Part shown: positions 26,100-34,571 of the stretch, piece by piece
Layout of the letters: every line of letters begins with the position of its first letter
Position numbering within the stretch: position 1 is the stretch's first letter
NCBI RefSeq assembly: GCF_008905045.1
Contig: NZ_VWMY01000029.1
Location: 1-64,000 of the forward strand
Length of the DNA: 64,000 bases
Direction of reading: 5' to 3'
DNA from: Streptomyces albicerus
GTDB lineage: Bacteria > Actinomycetota > Actinomycetes > Streptomycetales > Streptomycetaceae
Notes under the pieces: generated by a model
Database searches by the model: none
Told to the model about the DNA's origin: nothing
What the model saw: the letters and a program-made list of their open reading frames with translations, nothing else
Program-made: the position numbers and the translations under genes

Positions 26100-27379
26100 G
26101 GCTGTATCCCCTTCAGCATGAGCTCCGCGAGCGCGAGGTCGATCCCCGGAGGAAGGCCGCCGGAGTCCCCGTGGGCCGCGTAGCTGCTCGTACACACCGG
26201 CGGGCACAAGGGCCCGCCCCCGGAGGGAGCAGACGGCGCCGACGGGGACGGCAGGCCCGGCGCGCTCGGCAGCGCCGTGGGCGTCGGCACGCCGGGCAGG
26301 TCCGGGAGATCGGGCAGGTCCGGGGTCCCGGGCCCCTCGTCGCGGTCCCGGTCCCCCTCGCCGGGCTTCTCGGGCTCGTCGCCGAGGTTTCCGTAGATGC
26401 CCGCCAGATCGAGGTCGGCGGTCACCTTGAGGTTGACGTAGTCACCCTTGATGGCGTCCACCACGTTGCGCGGGAACGGGTAAGTGGTCAGCAGCTCAAG
26501 GGAGTTGGGCAGATCGTCGCCCGCCTTGTTCAGCTGCCGGAGGATCGGCCTCAGCAGCTTCAGGTTGGCGACCGTGTCGTCCCGCGAGCCGTTGACCACC
26601 TTGGTGCCCGCCTTGCCCAGCTTCGACAGGGCGGTGAGCATTCTCGTCAGATCGCGCCGCTGGCCGGCGAGGACCTTCAGCGCGGGCGGCATCGTGTCGA
26701 CGGCCGTGGCGATCGTCTTCTTCTCCTTCCCGAGCCGCTTGGCCAGCCGGTCGATGCCCTTGAGCGCGCGGACGATGTCCGCGCGCTGCTCGTCGAGGCC
26801 GCCGAGGAACGTGTTCAGCTCCTTGAGCAGGGACTTGACCCGGTTCTCCCGGCCCTCCAGGGCCTTGTTGAGCTCCACGGTGATCGTCTTGAGCTGGGCC
26901 ACTCCGCCGCCGCCGAGCAGCGCGGACAGGGCGGACAGCACCTCCTCGATCTCCGGGTTCCGGCCGCTTCGGGACAGCGGGATCCGGTCGCCGTCGCCGA
27001 GCCGGCCCACCGGTTCGGCTCCGGGCGGGGCGGACAGCGCCACGTACTTCTCGCCGAGCATGCTGGTCTGCCGCAGCCCGGCGACCGCGTTGGCCGGCAG
27101 CTTCACCGAGTCGGCGACACGCAGCCGCACCCGGGCGTGCCAGCCCACCAGCTCCACCTTCTCGACGGCGCCCACGGTCACGTTGTTGACCTTCACGGCC
27201 GACTGCGGGACCAGATCGAGGACGTCGCGGAACTCGACGGTGATCCGGTACGCGTGGCCGTCCGCGGCGGCGCCTCCGGGCAGCTGGACGTCGTACCAGC
27301 CGTTGAATCCGCAGCCGGACAGCAGCAGCGAACCGACCCCCGTCCAGGCAGCCGCCCGGCTCTTGCGCGCGACACTCAT
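26096..27379 (-). CDS. mceE: MCE-family lipoprotein, MceE-type subunit
   Basis: 427 residues from ATG 27379 (ATGA overlap with mceD). A signal peptide ends in a lipobox, LLLSGCG, so the Cys becomes lipidated; a lipoprotein in the fifth MCE position is the usual MceE (LprK) hallmark. The MCE domain follows (YRITVEFRDVLDLVPQSAVKV, VGAVEKVEL, SMLGEKYVAL), then a helical region. The tail is rich in Pro/Leu/Asp repeats (PDLPDLPDLPGVP) and Cys (GGPLCPPVC). It belongs to the nine-gene coupled import operon. Confidence 0.9.
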   Translation of the reverse strand: MSVARKSRAAAWTGVGSLLLSGCGFNGWYDVQLPGGAAADGHAYRITVEFRDVLDLVPQSAVKVNNVTVGAVEKVELVGWHARVRLRVADSVKLPANAVAGLRQTSMLGEKYVALSAPPGAEPVGRLGDGDRIPLSRSGRNPEIEEVLSALSALLGGGGVAQLKTITVELNKALEGRENRVKSLLKELNTFLGGLDEQRADIVRALKGIDRLAKRLGKEKKTIATAVDTMPPALKVLAGQRRDLTRMLTALSKLGKAGTKVVNGSRDDTVANLKLLRPILRQLNKAGDDLPNSLELLTTYPFPRNVVDAIKGDYVNLKVTADLDLAGIYGNLGDEPEKPGEGDRDRDEGPGTPDLPDLPDLPGVPTPTALPSAPGLPSPSAPSAPSGGGPLCPPVCTSSYAAHGDSGGLPPGIDLALAELMLKGIQP

Positions 27380-28530
27380 GCGCCGGCCTCCAGGATTCCG
27401 CCGAGGGTCCGGTCGACCGTGCCCGTGCTCGGCACCGCCGACGCCTTCGGCAGGTCCGGCAGGGACGCGAACAGCTTCTCCAGCTCCCGGCAGTCGGGGT
27501 TCTCGCCGCCCTCGTCCCCGGCTGTCCTGAGCAGGGAACACAGCAGCGCGGCGGGATCCTGCGGTCCGTCGGGGTTGTTGCGGGTGTCGAGGGTGCCCGC
27601 GGACGCGTTGTAGGCGTTCTGTAGGTTGGACAGTCCGGTGGGGGCGACCTCCAACAGCTCCTCCAGCGCCGCCCGTTGGGTGACGAGCACCTTGGTGACC
27701 TTGCTGAGGCCCCGCACGTTCGAGGCCAGCGACTTCTTGTTCTTCTTCACGAAGTCGGACACGTCGCCGAGCGCCGTCCCCAGATGCCTCAGCGCCGCCG
27801 CGAGGTCCTTGCGCTCCCCGGCGAGCTGCTTCGCCACCTTGGCGAGGCTGCTGTTGAACGACCGCACATCCTTGTCGTCGGCCGCCAGAGCGGCGGTGAA
27901 CACCTGCAGATTCCGTACGGTGCCGAAGAGGTCCCCCCGGCCGTCGGACAGCGTGGTGACCGCGAGCGAGAGATCCTCGACCGTCTGGTTCAGGTTCTCG
28001 CCCTGGCCTTCGAGGTTGTCCGCGCTCACCCCGAGGAGCCGCGACAGGGAGCCCTCCTTGTTGGCGCCCTTCGGGCCGAGCGCCTCGGACGTCGTGTGCA
28101 GGCTGTCGAAGATCCGGTCCAGCTCGACCGGTACGGCCGTACGTGCCTCGGGGATGACGTCGCCGTCCCGCAGCACCGGGCCCTTCCGGTACACCGGCAG
28201 CAGCTGTACGTAACGGTCGCTGACCACCGAGGAGTTGATGATCGCGGCTTCGGCACCGGCCGGGACCCGGCGCCCCTTGTCGTACTCCAGCTCCACCCGC
28301 ACCCGTCCGCCCTCCGGCGTGATCTTCTTGACCTCACCGATCCGGACGCCGAGGACACGTACGTCCGAGCCCGGGTAGATGCCGACCGTGCGCGGGAAGT
28401 ACGCCGTGACGCGCACGGTCTCCGAGCGAGGCCACCACACGACGGCGAGCGCGGCGACGACGGCGAGGGCGGTGAGGAGGGCCACGCGGCGTGCGAGAGG
28501 TGAACTGCCGTGTATCAGGGGTGTCTTCAT
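27376..28530 (-). CDS. mceD: MCE-family protein, MceD-type subunit
   Basis: 384 residues from ATG 28530, overlapping the previous stop as ATGA. One N-terminal membrane helix (VALLTALAVVAALAVVWW) is followed by the MCE domain (VRVTAYFPRTVGIYPGSDVRV, LGVRIGEVKKI, SSVVSDRYVQLLPVY). The rest is a long amphipathic helical region (residues about 130-320), thought to form the lipid-conducting tunnel wall. The end contains CSLLRT...NPDCRELEKLF, two Cys that may pair. Expression is coupled to the neighbouring genes by overlaps at both ends. Confidence 0.88.
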   Translation of the reverse strand: MKTPLIHGSSPLARRVALLTALAVVAALAVVWWPRSETVRVTAYFPRTVGIYPGSDVRVLGVRIGEVKKITPEGGRVRVELEYDKGRRVPAGAEAAIINSSVVSDRYVQLLPVYRKGPVLRDGDVIPEARTAVPVELDRIFDSLHTTSEALGPKGANKEGSLSRLLGVSADNLEGQGENLNQTVEDLSLAVTTLSDGRGDLFGTVRNLQVFTAALAADDKDVRSFNSSLAKVAKQLAGERKDLAAALRHLGTALGDVSDFVKKNKKSLASNVRGLSKVTKVLVTQRAALEELLEVAPTGLSNLQNAYNASAGTLDTRNNPDGPQDPAALLCSLLRTAGDEGGENPDCRELEKLFASLPDLPKASAVPSTGTVDRTLGGILEAGA

Positions 28531-29663
28531 CGCGAGCCCTCCGTCCGGGGCACCACAGGAGCGGCCACCAGGTTCTGGATGTAGCTGTCGAACCAACGGC
28601 CGTTGCCGAGCGTGTTGGTGAAGACCCGTACATAGGGAGCGAGCAGCTTGACGCTCCGGTCGAGACTGGACTGATTGCGTTCGAGCATCTCCACCACACG
28701 CTTGAGACCCTTGAGGGCGGGTCCGATCTCCTTGCGGTTGTCCTCGACCAGGCCGGAGAGCTGGATGCCGAGCGCGGCCGAGCTCTTGAGCAGGTTGTGG
28801 ATCGCCGTGCGCCGCTTGTTGATCTCCTTGAAGAGCTTGTCGCCGTCCTTGACCAGGGCGGAGAAGTCGTCGGAACGCTCGGCGAGCACTCCCGTGACCC
28901 CGTTGGCGTGGTCGAGGAGCCCGCGCAGCGCCTTGTCGCGCGAGGCCACCGTCCGGGAGATCTTCGACAGGCCCTTGATGGACGCCCGTACCTCGGCGGG
29001 CGAGTCCTGGAAGGTGGTGGAGATCGTGTCCAGCGCCGTCGCCAGCCGTTCCGTGTCGACCTCCTCCGTCGTGGTGGTCAGATCGCTGAACGCCTGCACG
29101 ACGTCGTACGCCGGAACCGTGCGGCTCAGCGGGATCTCGCTGCCGGGCCTCAGCTGCCCGGGCCCCTTCGGCCGCAGCGCGAGGTACTTCGCACCGAGGA
29201 TCGTCTTGACGCGGATGGCCGCGCCGGTCGCGGTGCCGAACTCCGGGTCGCCCTTGACCTTGAAGGTGACCTTGACGTGGTCGCCGTCCAGGTCGACTTC
29301 CTTGACCTTGCCGACCTTGACGCCGGCGATCCGCACCTCGTCGCCCGGCTTGAGCCCGCCCGCCTCCGAGAAGGCCGCGCTGTACGTCTCGCCGTCGCCG
29401 ATCAGCGGGAGGCTGTCGGCGTTGAACGCGGCCACGGCCAGCAGCGCGAACGTGGTGAGACCGACGGCGCCGATGACGACGGGGTTCCGGTCCCGGAAGG
29501 GGACCGGGCGAGGCAGGAGCCGTATCCGGGGCAGTCTCGGCGGCCAGATCCTCGGCAGTCTCGGCAGCCTCGGCCGCAGGAACCTCAGCAGCTTCGGCGG
29601 ATCGACGCGTACCTTCACGAGCGGTTCCGGGCGGGCCTTGCGGGAGGGGAAGCGCTTCGTCAT
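28527..29663 (-). CDS. mceC: MCE-family protein, MceC-type subunit
   Basis: 378 residues from ATG 29663 (ATGA overlap). It has an unusually long basic, proline-rich N-terminus: residues about 10-58 repeat R-L-P-R-I/L-P-like units (for example RPRLPRLPRIWPPRLPRIR). The membrane helix (VVIGAVGLTTFALLAVAAF) comes next. The MCE domain contains YSAAFSEAGGLKPGDEVRIA, GVKVGKVKEV and TILGAKYLALRP. A helical tunnel region and a final FDSYIQNLVAAPVVP segment follow. The basic lead would stay in the cytoplasm near the YrbE/Mkl machinery. Its role is unknown. Confidence 0.88.
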   Translation of the reverse strand: MTKRFPSRKARPEPLVKVRVDPPKLLRFLRPRLPRLPRIWPPRLPRIRLLPRPVPFRDRNPVVIGAVGLTTFALLAVAAFNADSLPLIGDGETYSAAFSEAGGLKPGDEVRIAGVKVGKVKEVDLDGDHVKVTFKVKGDPEFGTATGAAIRVKTILGAKYLALRPKGPGQLRPGSEIPLSRTVPAYDVVQAFSDLTTTTEEVDTERLATALDTISTTFQDSPAEVRASIKGLSKISRTVASRDKALRGLLDHANGVTGVLAERSDDFSALVKDGDKLFKEINKRRTAIHNLLKSSAALGIQLSGLVEDNRKEIGPALKGLKRVVEMLERNQSSLDRSVKLLAPYVRVFTNTLGNGRWFDSYIQNLVAAPVVPRTEGSR

Positions 29664-30697
29664 CCGCCGCACCTCGCCCTCGCCACATGCAGCTCGGGAG
29701 TGAGCACCTGCTCCGTCTTCGGCAGCACGACGCGGCCGTCGAAGTCGCAGAGATAGAAGTTGAACCACGAGCCGTAGGAGGCCGTCCCCGTCAGCTCGTT
29801 CAGCTTGTTCGGCAGCCGCTTCAGCACACCCTCCACGGTCTTCTCGTTCTTGTTGAGCGTGCCGGTGAGATCGGTCAGCTCGGCGATGTCGTCCTTCAGC
29901 GGCGGGCGGGCATCCTCGAGCAGCCCCGAGGTGGCCTTCGTCAGGTCGCCGATGCTCACCAGCGAGTTCCCGATGGGCTTGCGGTCGGCGGACAGACCGG
30001 AGATCACCCGCCGCAGTTGCTTGAGCAGCCCGGAGAACCGGGCACCGCGCTTGTCTAGCGTCTCCAGCACGGTGTTGAGGTTGTCGATCACGGAACCGAT
30101 CAGCTTGTCGCGGCCGGCGAGCGTCGTGGTGAGCGAAGCCGTGTGCGCGAGCAGGCTGTTGACGGTTCCGCCCTCGCCCTGCAGTGTCTTGATGATCTCG
30201 GTGGCGAGCTGGTTGACGTCGTTCGGGCTGAGCGCGGCGAACAGCGGCTTGAAGCCGTTAAGCAGCGCGTTGAGGTCCAGCGCGGGCTGGGTCCGCGACA
30301 GCGGAATCGTGCCGCCGGGCCGCAGCCGGGTGCCGTCGCCCGCGCCCTCGGTGAGCGCGATGTACCGCTGCCCCACCAGGTTCCGGTAGCGGACGACGGC
30401 ATGGGTGCTGATGAGCAGGGGGCGGTTCTCACCGACGGTGAAGGTCACCTCTGCCAGCGTCCGGTCCTTGATCCGGATGCCCTCGACCTCGCCGACCCGC
30501 ACCCCGGCCACCCGGATGTCGTCGCCCTCCTCCAGGCCCGTGACGTCGCTGAACACCGCGCGGTACGTGTGCTCGGGGGTGAGGGAGATGTTGACGATGG
30601 TGGCGGCGAGCAGCGCCGTCGCCAGGACCGTCACCACCGCGAAGAGGCTGAACTTGACCAGCGGAGCGGCGGTCTGCCGCGCAGTTGTTCTCTTCAT
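29660..30697 (-). CDS. mceB: MCE-family protein, MceB-type subunit
   Basis: 345 residues from ATG 30697, overlapping the mceA stop (ATGA). A membrane helix (LFAVVTVLATALLAATIV) precedes the MCE domain (YRAVFSDVTGLEEGDDIRVA, GVRVGEVEGI, LVGQRYIALTEG). A helical region follows, ending in SYGSWFNFYLCDFDGRVVLP, the SYGSWxNxYLC motif typical of MceB proteins. It is one of six subunits of the predicted lipid-transfer tube. Confidence 0.9.
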   Translation of the reverse strand: MKRTTARQTAAPLVKFSLFAVVTVLATALLAATIVNISLTPEHTYRAVFSDVTGLEEGDDIRVAGVRVGEVEGIRIKDRTLAEVTFTVGENRPLLISTHAVVRYRNLVGQRYIALTEGAGDGTRLRPGGTIPLSRTQPALDLNALLNGFKPLFAALSPNDVNQLATEIIKTLQGEGGTVNSLLAHTASLTTTLAGRDKLIGSVIDNLNTVLETLDKRGARFSGLLKQLRRVISGLSADRKPIGNSLVSIGDLTKATSGLLEDARPPLKDDIAELTDLTGTLNKNEKTVEGVLKRLPNKLNELTGTASYGSWFNFYLCDFDGRVVLPKTEQVLTPELHVARARCGG

Positions 30698-31938
30698 GCG
30701 ACACTCACCGCCGTCCCACGGGCCATCGGGCCGAACAGCAGAGTCGCGACCGGTGGCACCTCGTCGGCGGGTACGCCCAGGACGGGCGCCACCAGCGAAC
30801 CGACCGCGCGCTGCTCGGCCCTGGTCGCCGACACACCGGCTTCGCCACCCGAACTCCCTTTCGCCGTACCGTCGTTGAGTTTGGTGTCGGGTGCGGGCAC
30901 CCGGGGGTTCGGGAGCCCACGGCAGTCGGGCCCGGACCGCTCGCCATAGCGGGGCTCCTCACCGGGTTCGTACGCGGGCCGCTGGCGGACGACCTCGAGG
31001 GTGATGCGCATCTCGCCGCCCCTGAACGCCTCTTCCGACGCCTCCTCCTGTCTGACCAGGCCCTCGAGGAGGCATGGGTACTCGGGGGAGTAGCGGGCGA
31101 AGAGGTCCAGCGTGGGGCGGGAGACCCGGCCGAGGGTGATCAGCCGGTCTCCGTTCTCGTCCAGGAAGTCCTCCGCGGTGCCCGCGACGGTGGCGGTCGT
31201 GGTGAGCGCGGCGGCCAGCCGGTCCTGCTCCTCGACGAGGGTGCGGCTGGTGGTGACCGTGTTGCGCAGGATCTTCATCAGGTCGGGTGCCGCGTCGCCG
31301 TACACCTCGGCGACATCGGCGAACCGTGCGATGTCCTCCTGGAGGGACGGCATGTGCGGGTTGAGCCGGCGCAGGTAGTCCTCGACGCGGGTGAGGTTGT
31401 CACCGATCCGGTCACCGCGGCCGTCGAGCGCGGTGGCGAACGCCGAGAGCGTGGCGTTGAGTTCGCCGGGCTTCACCGTGCGCAGCAGCGGCAGCAGATC
31501 GTTCATCAGCTGCTGCAGCTCGATGCCGACCCTGGTGCGGTCCTGGGTGATGACGTCCCCGGCGCGGATGTGTCTGCCGACGGAGCCGCCGGGCGCCACC
31601 AGGTCGACGTACTTCTCGCCGAACAGCGTCTTGGGCAGCAGCCGTGCGTGCACGTCGGCGGGGATGTGCGCGACGTGCTCCGGCTTGAGGGCGATGTCGA
31701 GCGTGGCCTTCTCGCCGTCGGCCCGCACCGAGCGCACCTCCCCGACCAGCAGCCCGCGCAGCTTGACGTCGGCGCGTGGATCGAGCTGGTTGCCGAGGCT
31801 GTCGGCCTCCAGGGTGACGCGTACGACGGAGGTGAACGCCTGCTGGTACACGGCCACGGCGAGCGACAACAGCAGCGCAAGCACGGCGATGAACACGACC
31901 CCGTAAAGCCGCAGTCGCAGTACTCCCACGGCGCTCAC
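30694..31938 (-). CDS. mceA: MCE-family protein, MceA-type subunit
   Basis: 414 residues from GTG 31938, which overlaps the YrbE stop as GTGA. One N-terminal helix (YGVVFIAVLALLLSLAVAVY) leads into the MCE domain (VTLEADSLGNQLDPRADVKL, RGLLVGEVRSV, TLFGEKYVDLVAPGG). A long helical region and a polar C-terminus follow. First in the MCE series, directly after the permeases, it takes the MceA position. Steroid import is known for one actinobacterial mce system (Mce4), but the substrate of this one is not predictable. Confidence 0.9.
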   Translation of the reverse strand: MSAVGVLRLRLYGVVFIAVLALLLSLAVAVYQQAFTSVVRVTLEADSLGNQLDPRADVKLRGLLVGEVRSVRADGEKATLDIALKPEHVAHIPADVHARLLPKTLFGEKYVDLVAPGGSVGRHIRAGDVITQDRTRVGIELQQLMNDLLPLLRTVKPGELNATLSAFATALDGRGDRIGDNLTRVEDYLRRLNPHMPSLQEDIARFADVAEVYGDAAPDLMKILRNTVTTSRTLVEEQDRLAAALTTTATVAGTAEDFLDENGDRLITLGRVSRPTLDLFARYSPEYPCLLEGLVRQEEASEEAFRGGEMRITLEVVRQRPAYEPGEEPRYGERSGPDCRGLPNPRVPAPDTKLNDGTAKGSSGGEAGVSATRAEQRAVGSLVAPVLGVPADEVPPVATLLFGPMARGTAVSVA

Positions 31939-32750
31939 CCCGCGATCCGTACGGTCGTGCTGGCGCCCCAGATCGCCAGGCTGAGGAAGAAGTCCAGGAC
32001 GTTGATCGCGACGATCGAGGTCCGCACGGCGCGGCCCACCGCGACCCCGACGCCCGCCGGTCCGCCGCTCGCGTGATAGCCGTAGTAGCAGTGCACCAGG
32101 ATGATCACGACGGCGAAGACGATCACCTTGCCGAAGGACCACAGCACGTCGACCGGCGGCAGATACTGCTGGAAGTAGTGGTCGTAGGTGCCCGCCGACT
32201 GCCCGTAGTAGCCGGTGGTGATGGTCCGGGCGGCGAAGTACGAGGACAGCAGCCCGATCACGTACAGCGGGATCACGGCGACGAAACCGGCGATCATCCG
32301 GGTCGTCACCAGGAACGGCAGCGAGGGGACGCCCATCACCTCCAGCGCGTCGGTCTCCTCGCTGATCCGCATCGCGCCCAGCTGGGCGGTGAACCCCGCC
32401 CCCACCGTCGCGGACAGCGCGAGCCCCGCCACCAGCGGGGCGATCTCCCGGGTGTTGAAGTACGCCGACAGAAACGCCACGAAGTTGGACGTGCCGAGCT
32501 GGTTGAGGGCCGCGTACCCCTGAAGTCCCACCTCCGTGCCGGTGAAGAACGACAGGAAGGCGATGACGCCGACCGTGCCGCCGACGACGGCGAGGGCGCC
32601 CCGGCCGAAGCTCACCTCGGCGAGGAGCCGCAGGATCTCCTTCTTGTAGCGGCGCAGGGTACGGCCGGTCCAGGCCAACGAGCGTCCGTAGAAGGCGAGT
32701 TGGGTGCCCAGCTCTTCGAGTGAACGAAGCGGGCGGTCGAGAGGTCGCAT
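31935..32750 (-). CDS. MlaE/YrbE-type ABC permease (second)
   Basis: 271 residues with five to six hydrophobic helices. MlaE-family landmarks are the amphipathic lead (ELGTQLAFYGRSLAWTGRTLRRY), the central ALSATVGAGFTAQLGAMRISEETDALEVMG, where the E-E-T/I-D-A-L segment contacts the ATPase, and a conserved Gly/Ala-rich C-terminal part (GYHASGGPAGVGVAVGRAV). With its partner it forms the transmembrane core onto which the MceA-F tube docks. The start lies four bases after the first permease stop. Confidence 0.93.
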   Translation of the reverse strand: MRPLDRPLRSLEELGTQLAFYGRSLAWTGRTLRRYKKEILRLLAEVSFGRGALAVVGGTVGVIAFLSFFTGTEVGLQGYAALNQLGTSNFVAFLSAYFNTREIAPLVAGLALSATVGAGFTAQLGAMRISEETDALEVMGVPSLPFLVTTRMIAGFVAVIPLYVIGLLSSYFAARTITTGYYGQSAGTYDHYFQQYLPPVDVLWSFGKVIVFAVVIILVHCYYGYHASGGPAGVGVAVGRAVRTSIVAINVLDFFLSLAIWGASTTVRIAG

Positions 32751-32753
32751 CGA

Positions 32754-33524
32754 CTAGCCCCTCTGCGGAACGACTTGGAAGTACACCGCGGTCATCACGA
32801 AGTTCGTCAGGAACAGCAACATGAAGGTGATCACCACCGACTGGTTCACCGCGTCGCCCACGCCCTTCGGCCCGCCCTTCGCCGTGAGTCCCTTGTACGA
32901 GGCGACAATCGCGGCGATCGCGCCGAACACCAGCGCCTTCAGCTCGGCCGCCCACAGGTCGGAGAGCTGCGCGAGGGTGGTGAAGGACGCCAAGTACGCG
33001 CCGGGCGTGCCGTTTTGGAGGATGACGTTGAAGAAGTAGCCGCCCGCGACGCCGACCACCGACACCAGGCCGTTGAGCAGCACCGCGACCACCATCGACG
33101 CCAGCACCCGGGGCACCACGAGGCGGTGGATCGGGTCGATGCCGAGCACCTGCATCGCGTCGATCTCCTCGCGGATCTTGCGGGCTCCGAGGTCCGCACA
33201 GATCGCCGTGCCGCCCGCGCCCGCGATCAGCAGCGCGGTGACGATCGGCGAGGCCTCGCGCAGCACGGCGAGCACCGAGGCGGCGCCCGAGAAGGACTGG
33301 GCGCCCAACTGCCGTGTCAGGCTCCCGATCTGCAGCGCGATGACCGCCCCGAAGGGGATCGAGACGAGGGCTGTCGGCAGGATCGTGACGCTCGCGATGA
33401 ACCAGGCCTGCTGGATGAACTCCCTTGCCTGGAAGGGCCGTCGGGGCATGGTCCGCAGGACGTCCAGGGCCATCGCGAAGAGGCTGCCCGTATGCCTCAG
33501 CGCTCCGGTCGGCGACAGGCTCAT
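32754..33524 (-). CDS. MlaE/YrbE-type ABC permease (first)
   Basis: 256 residues. The start at 33524 overlaps the ATPase stop as ATGA. It is a membrane protein with the MlaE pattern: FIQQAWFIASVTILPTALVS, then ALLIAGAGGTAICADLGARKI-REEIDAMQVLGIDPIHRLVVPR, the coupling region for the ATPase. KGLTAKGGPKGVGDAVNQSVV near the C-terminus matches the second permease. The two YrbE proteins are heterodimer partners in Mce importers. Confidence 0.93.
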   Translation of the reverse strand: MSLSPTGALRHTGSLFAMALDVLRTMPRRPFQAREFIQQAWFIASVTILPTALVSIPFGAVIALQIGSLTRQLGAQSFSGAASVLAVLREASPIVTALLIAGAGGTAICADLGARKIREEIDAMQVLGIDPIHRLVVPRVLASMVVAVLLNGLVSVVGVAGGYFFNVILQNGTPGAYLASFTTLAQLSDLWAAELKALVFGAIAAIVASYKGLTAKGGPKGVGDAVNQSVVITFMLLFLTNFVMTAVYFQVVPQRG

Positions 33525-34465
33525 GCGTCGGCCACCTCCTTGCGGTGCAGCTCGGCCTCGCGCCGGGCGATCGCCTCCCAGCGGGGCGGGCGGATGATGC
33601 CTGGGCCCGGCAGCAGGCGGGGAGTCAGATCCTGACTGCCGGGTGTCTTCGGGTCCGCGCCGTCGCCGAGCCGCGCCAGCTCCTGCTCCACCTGGGCGGC
33701 GTCCTTCTCCTCCGCCATGCCGATCGGCCCCTGCATCCGGCCGTTGAGGAACTGCCGTACGACGGGTTCGTCGCTGGTCAGCAGCTTCTCGCGGGGGCCG
33801 AACATGACCAGCTCCCGCCGGAAGAGGAGCCCGATGTTGTCCGGCACCTGCCGGGCCGAGGCGATGTCGTGCGTGACGATCAGGAAGGTCGCGTCGATCT
33901 GGGCGTTGAGGTCGACGATGAGCTGGTTGAGGTAGGCGACGCGCACCGGGTCGAGGCCCGAGTCCGGCTCGTCGAAGAGGATGATCTCCGGATCGAGCAC
34001 CAGTGCCCGGGCCAGGCCCGCCCGTTTGCGCATCCCGCCGGATATCTCGCCGGGCAGTTTCTCCTCGGAGCCGATCAGCCCGACCATGTCCATCTTCTCG
34101 AGCACGATCCGCCGGATCTCGCTCTCGGACTTGCGGGTGTGCTCACGCAGCGGGAAGGCGATGTTGTCGTACAGACTCATCGAGCCGAACAGCGCGCCGT
34201 CCTGGAACAGCACACCGAACAGCTTCCGCACCTCGTACAGATCGTGCTCACGGAGCTTGGTGATGTCCCGGCCCGCGATCCGGACCGAGCCCCGGTCCGG
34301 CTTCAGCAGCCCGACGAGCGTCTTGAGGAACACCGACTTGCCCGTGCCCGAGGGGCCGAGCATGACCGAGACCTCCCCGGCGGGCAGCGTCAGCGACACG
34401 TCCTGCCAGATGACCTGGTGGCCGAAGGACTTGGTCAGCCCTTCCACGCAGATCTCGACACCCAT
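33521..34465 (-). CDS. Mce-system ABC transporter ATPase (Mkl/MceG type)
   Basis: 314 residues from ATG 34465, with GAAGGG ten bases upstream; a GTG nine bases earlier is possible. Walker A is LGPSGTGKSVFLK, the signature is ISGGMRKRAGLARAL, and Walker B is EIILFDEPDSGLDP, with the switch His in IVTHD. The C-terminal 70 residues form an extra tail (QVEQELARLG..., LPGPGIIRPPRWEAIARRE) seen in Mkl-like ATPases and absent from MlaF. It powers the YrbE/Mce importer. It is the first gene of the operon, 106 bases after a sigma-factor gene on the same strand. Confidence 0.93.
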   Translation of the reverse strand: MGVEICVEGLTKSFGHQVIWQDVSLTLPAGEVSVMLGPSGTGKSVFLKTLVGLLKPDRGSVRIAGRDITKLREHDLYEVRKLFGVLFQDGALFGSMSLYDNIAFPLREHTRKSESEIRRIVLEKMDMVGLIGSEEKLPGEISGGMRKRAGLARALVLDPEIILFDEPDSGLDPVRVAYLNQLIVDLNAQIDATFLIVTHDIASARQVPDNIGLLFRRELVMFGPREKLLTSDEPVVRQFLNGRMQGPIGMAEEKDAAQVEQELARLGDGADPKTPGSQDLTPRLLPGPGIIRPPRWEAIARREAELHRKEVADA

Positions 34466-34571
34466 CCGGTTCACCCTTCAGCCGCGGAACAGCTCCGACA
34501 TCTGCTCTACGGGGAGGGGCGGGGCGTCCGTCGCGGCGGAGGAGGATTTTTTTCGGACGGGTACCGGCGTC

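Noticed and set aside
34466..34571. A run of seven T near 34553 as a terminator
   Set aside because: The T run is on the plus strand, where no gene ends, and no GC-rich hairpin precedes it; the short inverted repeat around it has only six-base arms.
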